Origin: CALHVX01 sp051027215
Lineage (GTDB): Bacteria > Pseudomonadota > Gammaproteobacteria > Pseudomonadales > Azotimanducaceae
Assembly (NCBI GenBank): GCA_051027215.1
Contig: JBPCXR010000247.1
Coordinates: forward strand, 25,900-89,899
Direction: 5' to 3'
DNA: 64,000 nucleotides
Part shown: positions 33,476 to 41,847 of the stretch, one piece after another
Layout of the letters: each line of letters opens with the position of its first letter
Numbering within the stretch: position 1 is the stretch's first letter
Program-made: the position numbers and the translations under genes
The notes under the pieces: model-generated
Seen by the model: the letters and a program-made list of their open reading frames with translations, nothing else
What the model was told of the DNA's origin: nothing
Databases searched by the model: none

Positions 33476-34607
33476 ACTGCTAGCCACCGATGGCGCGGCG
33501 CGGCGCGGGCGATTGCAGACCCCTCACGGCGGCATAGAAACGCCCGTGTTCATGCCGTGCGGCACCTACGGCACGGTCAAGGCGATGAGCCCCAGAGATC
33601 TGCTCGCCAGCGGCACGCAGATCCTGCTAGGTAATACCTTTCATCTGATGTTGCGGCCCGGGGATCAAGCCATCGCTGACCTCGGTGGCCTACATGAGTT
33701 CATGCACTGGCAACGGCCGATCCTAACCGACAGCGGTGGGTTTCAGGTGTTCAGCCTTGGCAAGCTGCGGAAAATCACCGAAGAGGGCGTAGTGTTCCGT
33801 TCGCCGATAAATGGTGATCGCGTCGCTCTGAGCCCTGAACGGTCGATGCAAGTGCAGCACAATCTTGGTACCGATGTAGTGATGGTGTTCGATGAGTGCA
33901 CCCCTTACCCGGCGAGCGAGTCCGCGGCCCGAGAGTCGATGGAATTGTCTCTGCGCTGGGCGCAGCGCTCCAAAACTCAGCACGAGACGCTGCTGCATAG
34001 CGCTGCAGTTGCCAACGACAACGCGCGACTGCTGTTTGGCATCGTCCAGGGGGGGATGTTTGAGACATTGCGCCACGAGAGTCTGGATGGCTTGTTAGGC
34101 CTGGAGTTTGACGGCTACGCCATTGGTGGTCTGTCGGTTGGCGAGCCAAAGGCAGACATGCAGCGTGTCTTGACCGCGCTGACTCCGCAGATGCCGGAAG
34201 CGAAGCCCCGCTATTTAATGGGGGTTGGCACGCCGGCGGACCTTGTGCACGGCGTCAGTCTCGGGGTCGATATGTTCGATTGCGTCATGCCGACGCGCAA
34301 CGGTCGTAACGGCCATGCCTTTACTTCGACCGGTACCGTGAAGATTCGAAACGCCGCACACAAGCGCAGCGATTCGCCTCTAGATGCGCAGTGCGATTGC
34401 TATACCTGCAAGAATTTCTCCCGAGCCTATTTGCATCATCTGGATCGCTGCGGCGAGATGCTCGGTGCCATGCTCATGACGCAGCACAATCTGCACTACT
34501 ACCACGACCTCATGGCGCGTTTGCGGGCCTCTATAGAAACGGGTACATTTCGCACCCTTGTCGCCACCCTGCAATCTGGTTGGAACCTTTCCCATGGCTC
34601 TGTTTGA
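33468..34607 (+). CDS. tgt: tRNA-guanine transglycosylase
   Basis: A 379-residue TIM-barrel enzyme that exchanges guanine-34 of certain tRNAs for preQ1. Seen motifs are the N-terminal TPHGGIETPVFMPCGTYG, GNTFHLMLRPG, DSGGFQVFSL with a catalytic aspartate, the preQ1-binding GGLSVGEPK, the second catalytic Asp in LGVDMFDCVMPTRNGR, and a C-terminal zinc site (CDCYTCKNFSRAYLHHL). It overlaps queA at its start and yajC at its end, which is the usual gammaproteobacterial order. Confidence 0.97.
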   Translation: MFELLATDGAARRGRLQTPHGGIETPVFMPCGTYGTVKAMSPRDLLASGTQILLGNTFHLMLRPGDQAIADLGGLHEFMHWQRPILTDSGGFQVFSLGKLRKITEEGVVFRSPINGDRVALSPERSMQVQHNLGTDVVMVFDECTPYPASESAARESMELSLRWAQRSKTQHETLLHSAAVANDNARLLFGIVQGGMFETLRHESLDGLLGLEFDGYAIGGLSVGEPKADMQRVLTALTPQMPEAKPRYLMGVGTPADLVHGVSLGVDMFDCVMPTRNGRNGHAFTSTGTVKIRNAAHKRSDSPLDAQCDCYTCKNFSRAYLHHLDRCGEMLGAMLMTQHNLHYYHDLMARLRASIETGTFRTLVATLQSGWNLSHGSV

Positions 34608-34965
34608 TCAGAATCTGTTTGAAAACATTGGACTTTTCAGCACCGCTCATGCGGCGCCAGCGGCCGCTGCGCCGCAAAATGCCGGACTGATCAATCTGAT
34701 CATGATCGCGGTGCTTATCGCCTTCTTCTATCTGCTGATCTGGCGTCCACAGAGTAAGCGTCGCAAAGAGCACGCCACGCTCATGTCGAGTTTGGGTAAG
34801 GGCGATGAAGTCGTCAGCGCTGGCGGAATCGTCGGTACGATCACGAAGGTGGAAGACGATTTCGTCAAGCTCCAGCTTGCCCAGAACATTGAGATACGCC
34901 TACAAAAGTCCGCTATCGGCGCAACTTTGCCCAAAGGAACGCTGAAGTCCCTGGACAGCGAATAA
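34594..34965 (+). CDS. yajC: SecDF-associated membrane protein YajC
   Basis: A 123-residue protein with one transmembrane helix (LINLIMIAVLIAFFYLLIW) after a short Ala-rich periplasmic N-terminus, then the YajC signature RPQSKRRKEHATLMSSLGKGDEVVSAGG cut here into RPQSKRRKEH and KGDEVVSAGGIVG. It joins the SecDF complex that aids late stages of protein export. The start is ATG 34594 (MALFDQNLFE), which overlaps the end of tgt by 14 bp. The frame upstream to 34558 has no similarity. Confidence 0.94.
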   Translation: MALFDQNLFENIGLFSTAHAAPAAAAPQNAGLINLIMIAVLIAFFYLLIWRPQSKRRKEHATLMSSLGKGDEVVSAGGIVGTITKVEDDFVKLQLAQNIEIRLQKSAIGATLPKGTLKSLDSE

Positions 34966-34966
34966 C

Positions 34967-36886
34967 ATGGCCAAACAACCGCGCTTGGTTGGCGAGAGTC
35001 TGCTGGGCATGTCTGGCGGTCCCGCACGACCCCCAAACACCTTCTCCCTGACCCGCTATCTGTTCATCGGTTTTGTGCTGCTGCTGGGTTTGCTCTACGC
35101 CGCGCCGAACCTCTATCAGCCGGATCCGGCGCTGCAGATTAAGGCCACGACCAGTGGGCAAAGCGTTGATGAAGCGCTGGTCGCCGAAGTGGTGGATGGT
35201 CTGGCTACAGCTGGCATAACGATCAAGGGCAGTGAACAGTTGGATGATGGTTCGGCGCTCATCCGCCTAGCCAGCGATCCTGACCAGCTGAGCGGGCGCC
35301 GGGTCGCCGACGCAACCCTCAACAGCTCCGGTCAACAACCCTACATCGTCGCCCTGAATCGTGCTTCTACCACGCCGGCGTGGCTCGCGGACCTCGGGGG
35401 TAAGCCCATGTCCCTTGGCCTGGACCTGTCTGGCGGGGTGCACTTTCTCCTGCAGGTGGACATGGACAAGTTCATTGGCGATCGCATGGCGAACAATGAA
35501 GAAGCGTTGCGGGACCTCTTTGTGGAGAACCGCTTGCGCTACGTGGGGCGCAACTGGGTGCAGGGGCAACGCATTGAGATTCCTTTCACCACTGCCGACG
35601 CGCGTGATCAAGCATTGGAACTGATCGCAGAAAACTTCGACGGATTCGACGTGGTGGAGCGGGACATCACCGGCAAACCCGGCGTGCGGCTGTCCATGGA
35701 CGAGACCAAGCTGCGAGAGCTGGAAGACTTTGCCATCTCGCAGAACCTGCAGAGCTTACGCAACCGAGTCAACGAGCTTGGTGTCTCGGAGCCTCAAGTG
35801 CAGCGCTTAGGCCGGGAACGGATTGTATTGGACCTGCCAGGCATTCAAGACAGTGCTCGGGCGAAAGAGATCATCAATAAGTTCGCGAACCTGGAGTTCC
35901 GGATCGTCGCCGGGCCTAAAACCCGGGCATCGCAAACGGAGACCTATGAATACGAGGGTCGAGACGTTGTGCTTGAACGCCAGAACATCGTTACCGGTGA
36001 TCAGGTAACGAACGCCGTACAGAATTTCGATCCAGAAACTCAGCAGCCCCAGGTGTCCATCACCCTGGACAACGACGGCGGCAATCGCATGAACGAGGTT
36101 ACCTCGGTCAATGTGAAGAACCAGATGGCCATCATCTTTAAAGAGCTGAAGCCGCGGCAGCGTACGGTGATGCGTGATGGTGAGGAAGTGATTGAGCGTT
36201 TTACCCTGGAAGACAAGCGGTTGATCAACGTTGCCACCATTCAAACCGCGCTGGGCTTCAATTTTCGGATTACTGGGCTCGGTCTTCAAGAAGCCAGGGA
36301 TCTGGCGCTGTTACTGCGTGCCGGTGCATTGGCCGCGCCGATGTACATCGTCGAAGAGCGCACCGTGGGGGCAAGTCTCGGCAAAGATAACATTCAACAA
36401 GGCACGTTAGCCGTGCAAATCGGCTTTGGGTTGGTCATGGTTTTCATGCTCTTTTACTACCGCTGGTTTGGGCTTGCGGCAAACGTTGCTTTGATCACGA
36501 ACCTGGTCTTGATGAGCGCGGTCATGTCGCTATTGGGTGCCACGCTGACCATGCCCGGCATCGCTGGGATCGTTCTCACGGTGGGCATGGCGGTGGATGC
36601 CAATGTGCTTATTTTTTCGCGTATTCGTGAGGAGCTGAAGAACAGCAAGCCCCAACAGGCCATCCAGGCCGGTTTTGATAGGGCGTTCGTGACGATTTTG
36701 GACGCTAACGTGACCACCTTTTTTGTTGCCATCATCTTGTTCTCGGTGGGCAGCGGACCGGTTCGAGGCTTTGCGGTGACACTTGCAGTCGGCATCGTGA
36801 CTTCCATGTTTACCGCGATTCTTGGGACCCGTGCGCTGGTGAATCTCATGTACGGCGGGCGCAAACTGGAATCCATTAAGATATGA
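34967..36886 (+). CDS. secD: Protein translocase subunit SecD
   Basis: A 639-residue RND-type membrane protein that uses the proton gradient to help pull preproteins through SecYEG. It has an N-terminal membrane helix (YLFIGFVLLLGLLYAAPNLY), a large periplasmic P1 domain (DLSGGVHFLLQVDMDKF, then NRVNELGVSEPQVQRLG), and C-terminal helices with the conserved GIAGIVLTVGMAVDANVLIF and SRIREEL. It ends in an ATGA overlap with secF. Its start is one base after the yajC stop. Confidence 0.97.
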   Translation: MAKQPRLVGESLLGMSGGPARPPNTFSLTRYLFIGFVLLLGLLYAAPNLYQPDPALQIKATTSGQSVDEALVAEVVDGLATAGITIKGSEQLDDGSALIRLASDPDQLSGRRVADATLNSSGQQPYIVALNRASTTPAWLADLGGKPMSLGLDLSGGVHFLLQVDMDKFIGDRMANNEEALRDLFVENRLRYVGRNWVQGQRIEIPFTTADARDQALELIAENFDGFDVVERDITGKPGVRLSMDETKLRELEDFAISQNLQSLRNRVNELGVSEPQVQRLGRERIVLDLPGIQDSARAKEIINKFANLEFRIVAGPKTRASQTETYEYEGRDVVLERQNIVTGDQVTNAVQNFDPETQQPQVSITLDNDGGNRMNEVTSVNVKNQMAIIFKELKPRQRTVMRDGEEVIERFTLEDKRLINVATIQTALGFNFRITGLGLQEARDLALLLRAGALAAPMYIVEERTVGASLGKDNIQQGTLAVQIGFGLVMVFMLFYYRWFGLAANVALITNLVLMSAVMSLLGATLTMPGIAGIVLTVGMAVDANVLIFSRIREELKNSKPQQAIQAGFDRAFVTILDANVTTFFVAIILFSVGSGPVRGFAVTLAVGIVTSMFTAILGTRALVNLMYGGRKLESIKI

Positions 36887-37809
36887 GTGATCCCAAAGTA
36901 CGCTTCGACTTTATGGGGCCTCGGCGGATTGCCGCGGTGCTCTCTGGAATCCTGGTACTGCTATCGATCGCCAGCCTCATTTGGCAGGGCCTGAACCTTG
37001 GGCTCGACTTTACCGAGGGCAGCGAGGTGGAAGTCGCTTTTGCCGAGCCGGTTGATCCAGAATCCGTACGCCAGTTGCTGCAGTCCCAAGGCTTTGCGGG
37101 CGGTGTGGTACAGAACTTCGGCGATGAGCGTGAACTACGCATTCGAATGCCCGTGCAAGAAGGCATCGAGCAGGCCAGCATGGGCGACCTTATCCTCAGC
37201 GCGTTAAACGACACCTACCCAGGCGTAGATATGCTGCAATCCAACTTTGTTGGACCAGCGGTGGGAGCGGAGCTGCGTGATCAGGGCGGATTGGCACTGC
37301 TCGCGGCGCTAATCGTTGTCATGCTGTACATCCTGATTCGCTTTACCAAGCAATTCGCTGTGGGTGCGGTCACCGCCTTGGTGCACGACGTGATCATTGT
37401 TCTGGGTTTGTTTTCGGTGTTTCGCTGGACCTTCGATTTGCCGGCGTTGGCAGCGCTGCTGGCCGTCATCGGTTATTCGCTGAATGACACCATTGTGGTC
37501 TCAGACCGAATTCGTGAGAACTTTCGCAAGATTCGCCGAGTTGATCCGGTGACGGTGATCAATCGATCGTTGAATCAGACATTAGGGCGGACTTTGGTTA
37601 CATCGTTGACCACGTTGTTCGTGCTGCTGGCCCTGCTATTCGCCGGTGGTGACATGATCCGCAGCTTTGCTCTGGCGCTCACCGTTGGTGTGGTGATTGG
37701 TACCTATTCGTCAATCTACGTGGCGTCCAACATGCTGTTAGCACTGAACATCAAACGTGAAGATCTATTGGTGCCGGAGCGGGAAAACAGCGAAGAGCTG
37801 GCGCCATAG
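36883..37809 (+). CDS. secF: Protein translocase subunit SecF
   Basis: The 308-residue partner of SecD. It has the SecF features: N-terminal helix IAAVLSGILVLLSIASLIW, the LGLDFTEGSEVEVAF start of the periplasmic domain, GPAVGAELRDQG, and VIGYSLNDTIVVSDRIRENF with the functional Asp/Asn residues, then further helices. The ATG overlaps the secD TGA, so the two subunits are made in equal amounts. It ends 16 bp before the convergent suhB. Confidence 0.97.
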   Translation: MSDPKVRFDFMGPRRIAAVLSGILVLLSIASLIWQGLNLGLDFTEGSEVEVAFAEPVDPESVRQLLQSQGFAGGVVQNFGDERELRIRMPVQEGIEQASMGDLILSALNDTYPGVDMLQSNFVGPAVGAELRDQGGLALLAALIVVMLYILIRFTKQFAVGAVTALVHDVIIVLGLFSVFRWTFDLPALAALLAVIGYSLNDTIVVSDRIRENFRKIRRVDPVTVINRSLNQTLGRTLVTSLTTLFVLLALLFAGGDMIRSFALALTVGVVIGTYSSIYVASNMLLALNIKREDLLVPERENSEELAP

Positions 37810-37825
37810 TGCGGCAGACTCTGGC

Positions 37826-38641
37826 TTAGGCTTTCAGCTCTGCTCGCAGGTCTGCGTCTAGGTGCGGACGGATTCGGGCCACCAACGCGCGATAGCACTT
37901 GGCGTTGCCAGCGACGATGTGGCCCGTCTCTAGATGCCGGTCGCCGCCTAAGAAGTCACTGCTGAACCCGCCCGCTTCCTGGATCAAGAGCACTCCGGCT
38001 GCGATGTCCCACAACTTCAGACCTGGCTCGAAGAAGCCATCCATTCTGCCAGCAGCCACATAGGCCAGATCCAGCGCAGCCGAGCCCATTCGTCGCATGC
38101 CGCGACACTCTTGAGTCAGCTCATCGAGCATGGCGCCATAGGCGCCGTAATGTTTACGAATGGCGTGGGGCGGAATGCCAGTGGCAATGACTGCTTCATC
38201 TAACCGCTGGGTATTAGATACGCGCATGCGCTTGCCGTTCAGAGTAGCGCCAGCGCCCCGAGAGGCGACGAACTCTTCGCTACGCACTGGATCCAGAATG
38301 ACTGCATGCTCCACCCGGCGCCCGCGCATGGCGGCAATCGAGATGCAAAAGTGTGGGACGCCCTGGACATAGTTGAGGGTGCCGTCGAGTGGATCGATTA
38401 CCCAGTTCACCTCGCCCTCGGGGTGAATCTGGCCACGTTCTTCCCCTAATACGCCGTGCAAGGGGTAGGCCTGGTGCAGCGCAGCAGCGATCACTTCCTC
38501 GGCTTCGCGATCGACGTTAGAAACGAAGTCGTTGACCGCTTTTTGGGTGATGTTCAATTCATCGAGGCGATCCATGGCCCGGATCAGCACATGGCGCGCA
38601 TCGCGAGCGGCTCGCAAAGCAATGTTGGCGTAGGGGTGCAT
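37826..38641 (-). CDS. suhB: Inositol-1-monophosphatase SuhB
   Basis: A 271-residue Mg-dependent phosphatase. In E. coli SuhB also works with RNA polymerase in rRNA antitermination. Metal-binding motifs are GEERG, DPLDGTLNYVQGVPHF and LWDIAAGVLLIQEAGG. The start MHPYANIALRAARDA at 38641 is the family N-terminus; the frame to 38680 is ignored. It is divergent from trmJ and convergent with secF, an arrangement found in many gammaproteobacteria. Confidence 0.95.
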   Translation of the reverse strand: MHPYANIALRAARDARHVLIRAMDRLDELNITQKAVNDFVSNVDREAEEVIAAALHQAYPLHGVLGEERGQIHPEGEVNWVIDPLDGTLNYVQGVPHFCISIAAMRGRRVEHAVILDPVRSEEFVASRGAGATLNGKRMRVSNTQRLDEAVIATGIPPHAIRKHYGAYGAMLDELTQECRGMRRMGSAALDLAYVAAGRMDGFFEPGLKLWDIAAGVLLIQEAGGFSSDFLGGDRHLETGHIVAGNAKCYRALVARIRPHLDADLRAELKA

Positions 38642-38745
38642 GTGCCGGTAGGTCCAAAAATCGGGGCGCCATCCTAACAACGTGAAACAGGATGTGGAAT
38701 GGTCGACAATTCCCGCTCGTTCATTGCAGAGCAGGCAATATTAGA

Positions 38746-39495
38746 GTGACTGCGTTAAACAACGTGCGAGTTGTGTTGGTGGAGCCGGACCATCCCGGCA
38801 ATATAGGTGGTGCCTGTCGCGCGCTTAAGACCATGGGGCTGGGCGAGCTGCACGTGATCAACCCGCGGCGCTTTCCCGATCCACAGGCCCAGTGGCGGGC
38901 CGCCGGCGCTCAGGACGTGTTGGATGCGGTGCAGGTGCACGACAGCCTGGATGTGGCCATCGATGGCTGCCACTGCGTGGTGGGCACTAGCACCCGTGCG
39001 CGCACGATTCCTTGGCCGGTAGTTAGCGCCAGAACGTTGGCTGAGCGAGTACTTGCGTTACCTGCGAATGCCAAGGTTGCCATTCTATTTGGTCGCGAGA
39101 CCAATGGCCTGAGCAACGATGAGCTACAGCGTTGTGATCTGCATTTGCAGATACCGGCGAATCCTGATTATCCATCGTTAAATTTGGCGATGGCGGTACA
39201 GGTAGTGGCCTACGAGCTGTTTGCCAGCTCGGAGCAAGCCCCTCGAATTCAAGCCGTCGCCGATCGGCCACCAGCGACTAATGCTGAAGTGGTTGGGCTG
39301 ATTGAGCACCTGTCCGATGCGGCGATCCGCAGCGACTTTGTGCCCGCTGCCCAACCGGGACAAACTTTGACGCGACTGCGGCGCTTGCTGCTAAGGGCTG
39401 AGCTGGACCGTACCGAAGTGCAGATGCTCCACGGCTTGCTGAAGGCCATGGGCTTTGCAAAACCGCGCCCAGGTGACTCCGAAGCCCCGCCCTAG
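38746..39495 (+). CDS. trmJ: tRNA (cytidine/uridine-32-2'-O)-methyltransferase TrmJ
   Basis: A SPOUT-family methyltransferase, about 249 residues, that methylates position 32 of tRNA. The N-terminal SPOUT start VRVVLVEPDHPGNIGGACRA is clear, followed by LHVINPRRFPD, AILFGRETNGLSNDEL and PANPDYPSLNLAMAVQVVAYE, which form the trefoil-knot SAM site. The likely start is GTG 38746, since proteins of this family begin close to this strand; ATG 38692 would give an unusual 18-residue leader. It is followed by the IscR operator and iscR, in the common suhB-trmJ-iscR order, but cysE is missing between trmJ and iscR. Confidence 0.92.
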   Translation: MTALNNVRVVLVEPDHPGNIGGACRALKTMGLGELHVINPRRFPDPQAQWRAAGAQDVLDAVQVHDSLDVAIDGCHCVVGTSTRARTIPWPVVSARTLAERVLALPANAKVAILFGRETNGLSNDELQRCDLHLQIPANPDYPSLNLAMAVQVVAYELFASSEQAPRIQAVADRPPATNAEVVGLIEHLSDAAIRSDFVPAAQPGQTLTRLRRLLLRAELDRTEVQMLHGLLKAMGFAKPRPGDSEAPP

Positions 39496-39516
39496 GCGCC
39501 ATCAAGGCTCCGGTGA

Positions 39517-39541
39517 ATAATGGACCAATTTGGTGGGTTAT
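39517..39541. promoter_or_regulatory. Putative IscR type-1 binding site
   Basis: This 25-base stretch starts ATAATGGACC and ends GGTGGGTTAT around a central AATTT, an imperfect palindrome. Compared with the E. coli type 1 IscR consensus (ATA-SYY-GACT-RWWWY-AGTC-RRS-TAT), I count 19 of 25 positions compatible, including the outer ATA/TAT and the inner GAC and GT. It lies 15 bases before the iscR start, where autorepression by [2Fe-2S]-IscR would be expected. The match is my visual alignment. Confidence 0.6.
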
Positions 39542-39555
39542 TGCATACTGCAAGC

Positions 39556-40014
39556 ATGCGCTTGACCACCAAAGGCCGCTACGCGGTCACCGCCATGTTG
39601 GACATCGCCTTGCATCAGGAGGCGGGAGCGATCAGCGTCGTGGATATTGCCGCGCGCCAAGACATTAGCTCATCTTATCTGGAGCAGATTTTTTCGCGCC
39701 TGAAGGCTGCCGAGCTTTTACATAGTCGGCGCGGTCCAGGAGGAGGCTACGAAATCGCTCGCTCGCTGGCACAGATTAGCGTCTCCGATATCGTCATCGC
39801 TGTGGGCGACGGGGTGGATGCCACGCGCTGCCATGGCGCCGCCGATTGCCAGGACGGGGTGCAGTGCCTGACTCATGACCTTTGGTCAGATTTGTCCGGC
39901 GAGATAGATAGCTACTTGCGCAGCGTCAGTTTGCAGGCGCTGGTGGATCGAAAGCAGATTCGCTTCATTGCGGAGCGACAGGATCCTGCCTTGATTGAAG
40001 CGCGGCACATTTAG
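39556..40014 (+). CDS. iscR: Fe-S cluster-sensing transcriptional regulator IscR
   Basis: A 152-residue Rrf2-family regulator. The N-terminal helix-turn-helix is MRLTTKGRYAVTAMLDIAL with DISSSYLEQIFSRLK as recognition helix, followed by RRGPGGGYEIAR. The cluster ligands Cys92, Cys98, Cys104 and His107 sit at the same residue numbers as in E. coli IscR. It should repress its own operon when it carries [2Fe-2S], through the site at 39517. The start is ATG 39556; the in-frame ATG at 39520 lies upstream of the operator and is not used. It is followed 26 bp later by iscS. Confidence 0.96.
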   Translation: MRLTTKGRYAVTAMLDIALHQEAGAISVVDIAARQDISSSYLEQIFSRLKAAELLHSRRGPGGGYEIARSLAQISVSDIVIAVGDGVDATRCHGAADCQDGVQCLTHDLWSDLSGEIDSYLRSVSLQALVDRKQIRFIAERQDPALIEARHI

Positions 40015-40040
40015 CTGGCGAGCTTGTCAGGACGTTATTC

Positions 40041-41207
40041 ATGCCCAAACCCCTCTACTTCGACTATGCCGCGACTACACCCGTTGACCCGCGGGTTGCG
40101 CAGAAAATGGGCGCTTGCCTAATGGTTGAAGGCAACTTTGGCAATCCGGCCTCTCGATCTCACGCCTTTGGCTGGGAGGCGGAAGAAGCAGTGGAGGCTG
40201 CGCGGGCTCAAGTAGCGCAGTTGCTAAACGCGGATCCACGAGAGATTGTCTGGACTTCCGGTGCCACAGAAAGTGACAACCTGGCCATCAAGGGCATTAT
40301 GGAGCGGGAAGCTACAGGCCACCTGGTGACCAGCATCATCGAACATAAGGCGGTGCTAGACACCTGTGCGTTCCTCGAAACCCAGGGTTATGAGGTGACC
40401 TACCTGCAGCCGGACAGCCAAGGGCAGATCAGTCCGCAACAAGTGACCCAAGCGCTACGCCGCAATACCAAGTTGGTTTCCTTGATGCACGTCAACAACG
40501 AAATTGGAGTCACCAATGACATTCAAGCCATCGGTGCTGTTTGTCGGGAACAAGGCGTGATTTTTCATACGGATGCTGCCCAAAGCGCCGGTAAGCTCGA
40601 GCTTAATGTCGAGGCGATGGATGTTGATCTGATCTCGATTTCTGCGCACAAGATGTACGGCCCCAAAGGCGCTGGCGCACTCTATGTGCGGCGCGAACCA
40701 CCTTTGCATCTGGTGGCCCAGATCCATGGTGGCGGGCATGAGCGCGGCATGCGCTCAGGCACCCTGGCGACCCATCAGTTGGTCGGTTTGGGTGAAGCCA
40801 GCCGCATCATGGCAGAGACCATGAGCGAAGAAGGTGAGCGAATTCTTGGGCTTCGGGAACGGCTCTGGTCCCATCTGCGGCAGATTCCCGATACGGTGTT
40901 ACACGGCCACCCGCAGCAGCGAGTGGCAGGAATTTTAAACGTCGGTTTCGCCGGTGTGGACGGCGAGACGCTGTTGTTGGCTTTGGACGACGTTGCGGTT
41001 TCCAACGGTTCAGCTTGTACCTCGGCCAGCGTTGAGCCGTCCTACGTGTTGCAGGCGCTGGGCGTCGACACGGCGATTGCCCACGCGTCCTTGCGCATGA
41101 CCATCGGCCGCTATACCAAAGCCGCCGACGTCGATCATTTGGGCAATCGCCTAGCTGACATCGTCGCCCGTCTGCGAGCCCCACGCGGGCGTCAGGCCGG
41201 CGCCTGA
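40041..41207 (+). CDS. iscS: Cysteine desulfurase IscS, without the C-terminal IscU-binding tail
   Basis: A 388-residue PLP enzyme that removes sulfur from cysteine for Fe-S clusters and tRNA thiolation. It has DYAATTPVDPRV, the PLP lysine in ISAHKMYGPKG, and the active-site cysteine loop NGSACTSASVEPSYVL. E. coli IscS has 404 residues and ends in a conserved tail (LWEMYKQGVDLNSIEWAHH) involved in IscU contact. This protein stops just after VARLRAPRGRQAGA, without that tail. No iscU, iscA, hscBA or fdx follows; ndk is the next gene. It may therefore serve tRNA thiolation or a SUF-type pathway encoded elsewhere. Confidence 0.94.
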   Translation: MPKPLYFDYAATTPVDPRVAQKMGACLMVEGNFGNPASRSHAFGWEAEEAVEAARAQVAQLLNADPREIVWTSGATESDNLAIKGIMEREATGHLVTSIIEHKAVLDTCAFLETQGYEVTYLQPDSQGQISPQQVTQALRRNTKLVSLMHVNNEIGVTNDIQAIGAVCREQGVIFHTDAAQSAGKLELNVEAMDVDLISISAHKMYGPKGAGALYVRREPPLHLVAQIHGGGHERGMRSGTLATHQLVGLGEASRIMAETMSEEGERILGLRERLWSHLRQIPDTVLHGHPQQRVAGILNVGFAGVDGETLLLALDDVAVSNGSACTSASVEPSYVLQALGVDTAIAHASLRMTIGRYTKAADVDHLGNRLADIVARLRAPRGRQAGA

Positions 41208-41280
41208 GGCCATTACGCGGCGGTGCGATGGGCTTTCTCAGAGCCGTCGAAATGGCGGCGATCATGCCTTGAAAAACACG

Positions 41281-41286
41281 TATAAT
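41281..41286 (+). promoter_or_regulatory. -10 element of a probable ndk promoter
   Basis: A perfect TATAAT followed by a GC-rich ACGCGCCCGC tract lies in the 207-base gap between iscS and ndk. No convincing -35 was found 16-18 bp upstream. Transcription would begin near 41293 and give a leader of about 120 bases containing a CGCC-ATTT-GGCG hairpin. It would let ndk be expressed independently of iscRS. No gene remnant of the missing isc genes was recognised in the gap. Confidence 0.6.
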
Positions 41287-41414
41287 ACGCGCCCGCTGAA
41301 GCCGCCATTTGGCGGGTAACTACATAGATTTCAAGTAGATACAGACACTTTCGAGGTCTGTGTGCGGCGATTTGGCGACATCGATCAACTACGAGCAGTA
41401 ACTGGAGACCCCCC

Positions 41415-41843
41415 ATGGCCCTGGAACGGACCTTCTCAATCGTCAAACCCGATGCGGTGGCGCGAAACCTCATTGGCAAGATATACGATCGCTTCGAGCA
41501 GGGGGGGCTGCGCATTGTGGCGGCGAAGATGCTGCATTTGAGCGAAGCACAGGCTCAGGGATTTTACGCGGAGCACAAGGAGCGACCGTTTTACGCTGAC
41601 CTGGTGAGCTACATGACTTCCGGCCCGGTAATGGTGCAGGTCCTTGAGGGCGAGAGCGCCATTGCCAAGAACCGCACGCTCATGGGCGCAACCGACCCGG
41701 CGCAAGCCGATCCGGGTACCATTCGCCGGGATTTTGCGGAGAGCGTTGAGGCCAACGCGGTGCACGGTAGCGACTCACCTGTGTCTGCGGAACGCGAAAT
41801 TGGTTTTTTCTTCAAGCCAGCTGAGCTTTGCGACCGGGATTAA
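41415..41843 (+). CDS. ndk: Nucleoside diphosphate kinase
   Basis: A 142-residue enzyme that transfers phosphate between nucleoside di- and triphosphates through a phosphohistidine. The active-site motif is NAVHGSDSP near the C-terminus; ERTFSIVKPDAVARNLIGKI opens the protein as in all Ndk. It is directly upstream of rlmN, as in E. coli and Pseudomonas, where ndk normally follows the isc operon. The TGGAGACC before ATG is a plausible ribosome site. Confidence 0.97.
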   Translation: MALERTFSIVKPDAVARNLIGKIYDRFEQGGLRIVAAKMLHLSEAQAQGFYAEHKERPFYADLVSYMTSGPVMVQVLEGESAIAKNRTLMGATDPAQADPGTIRRDFAESVEANAVHGSDSPVSAEREIGFFFKPAELCDRD

Positions 41844-41847
41844 CAAG

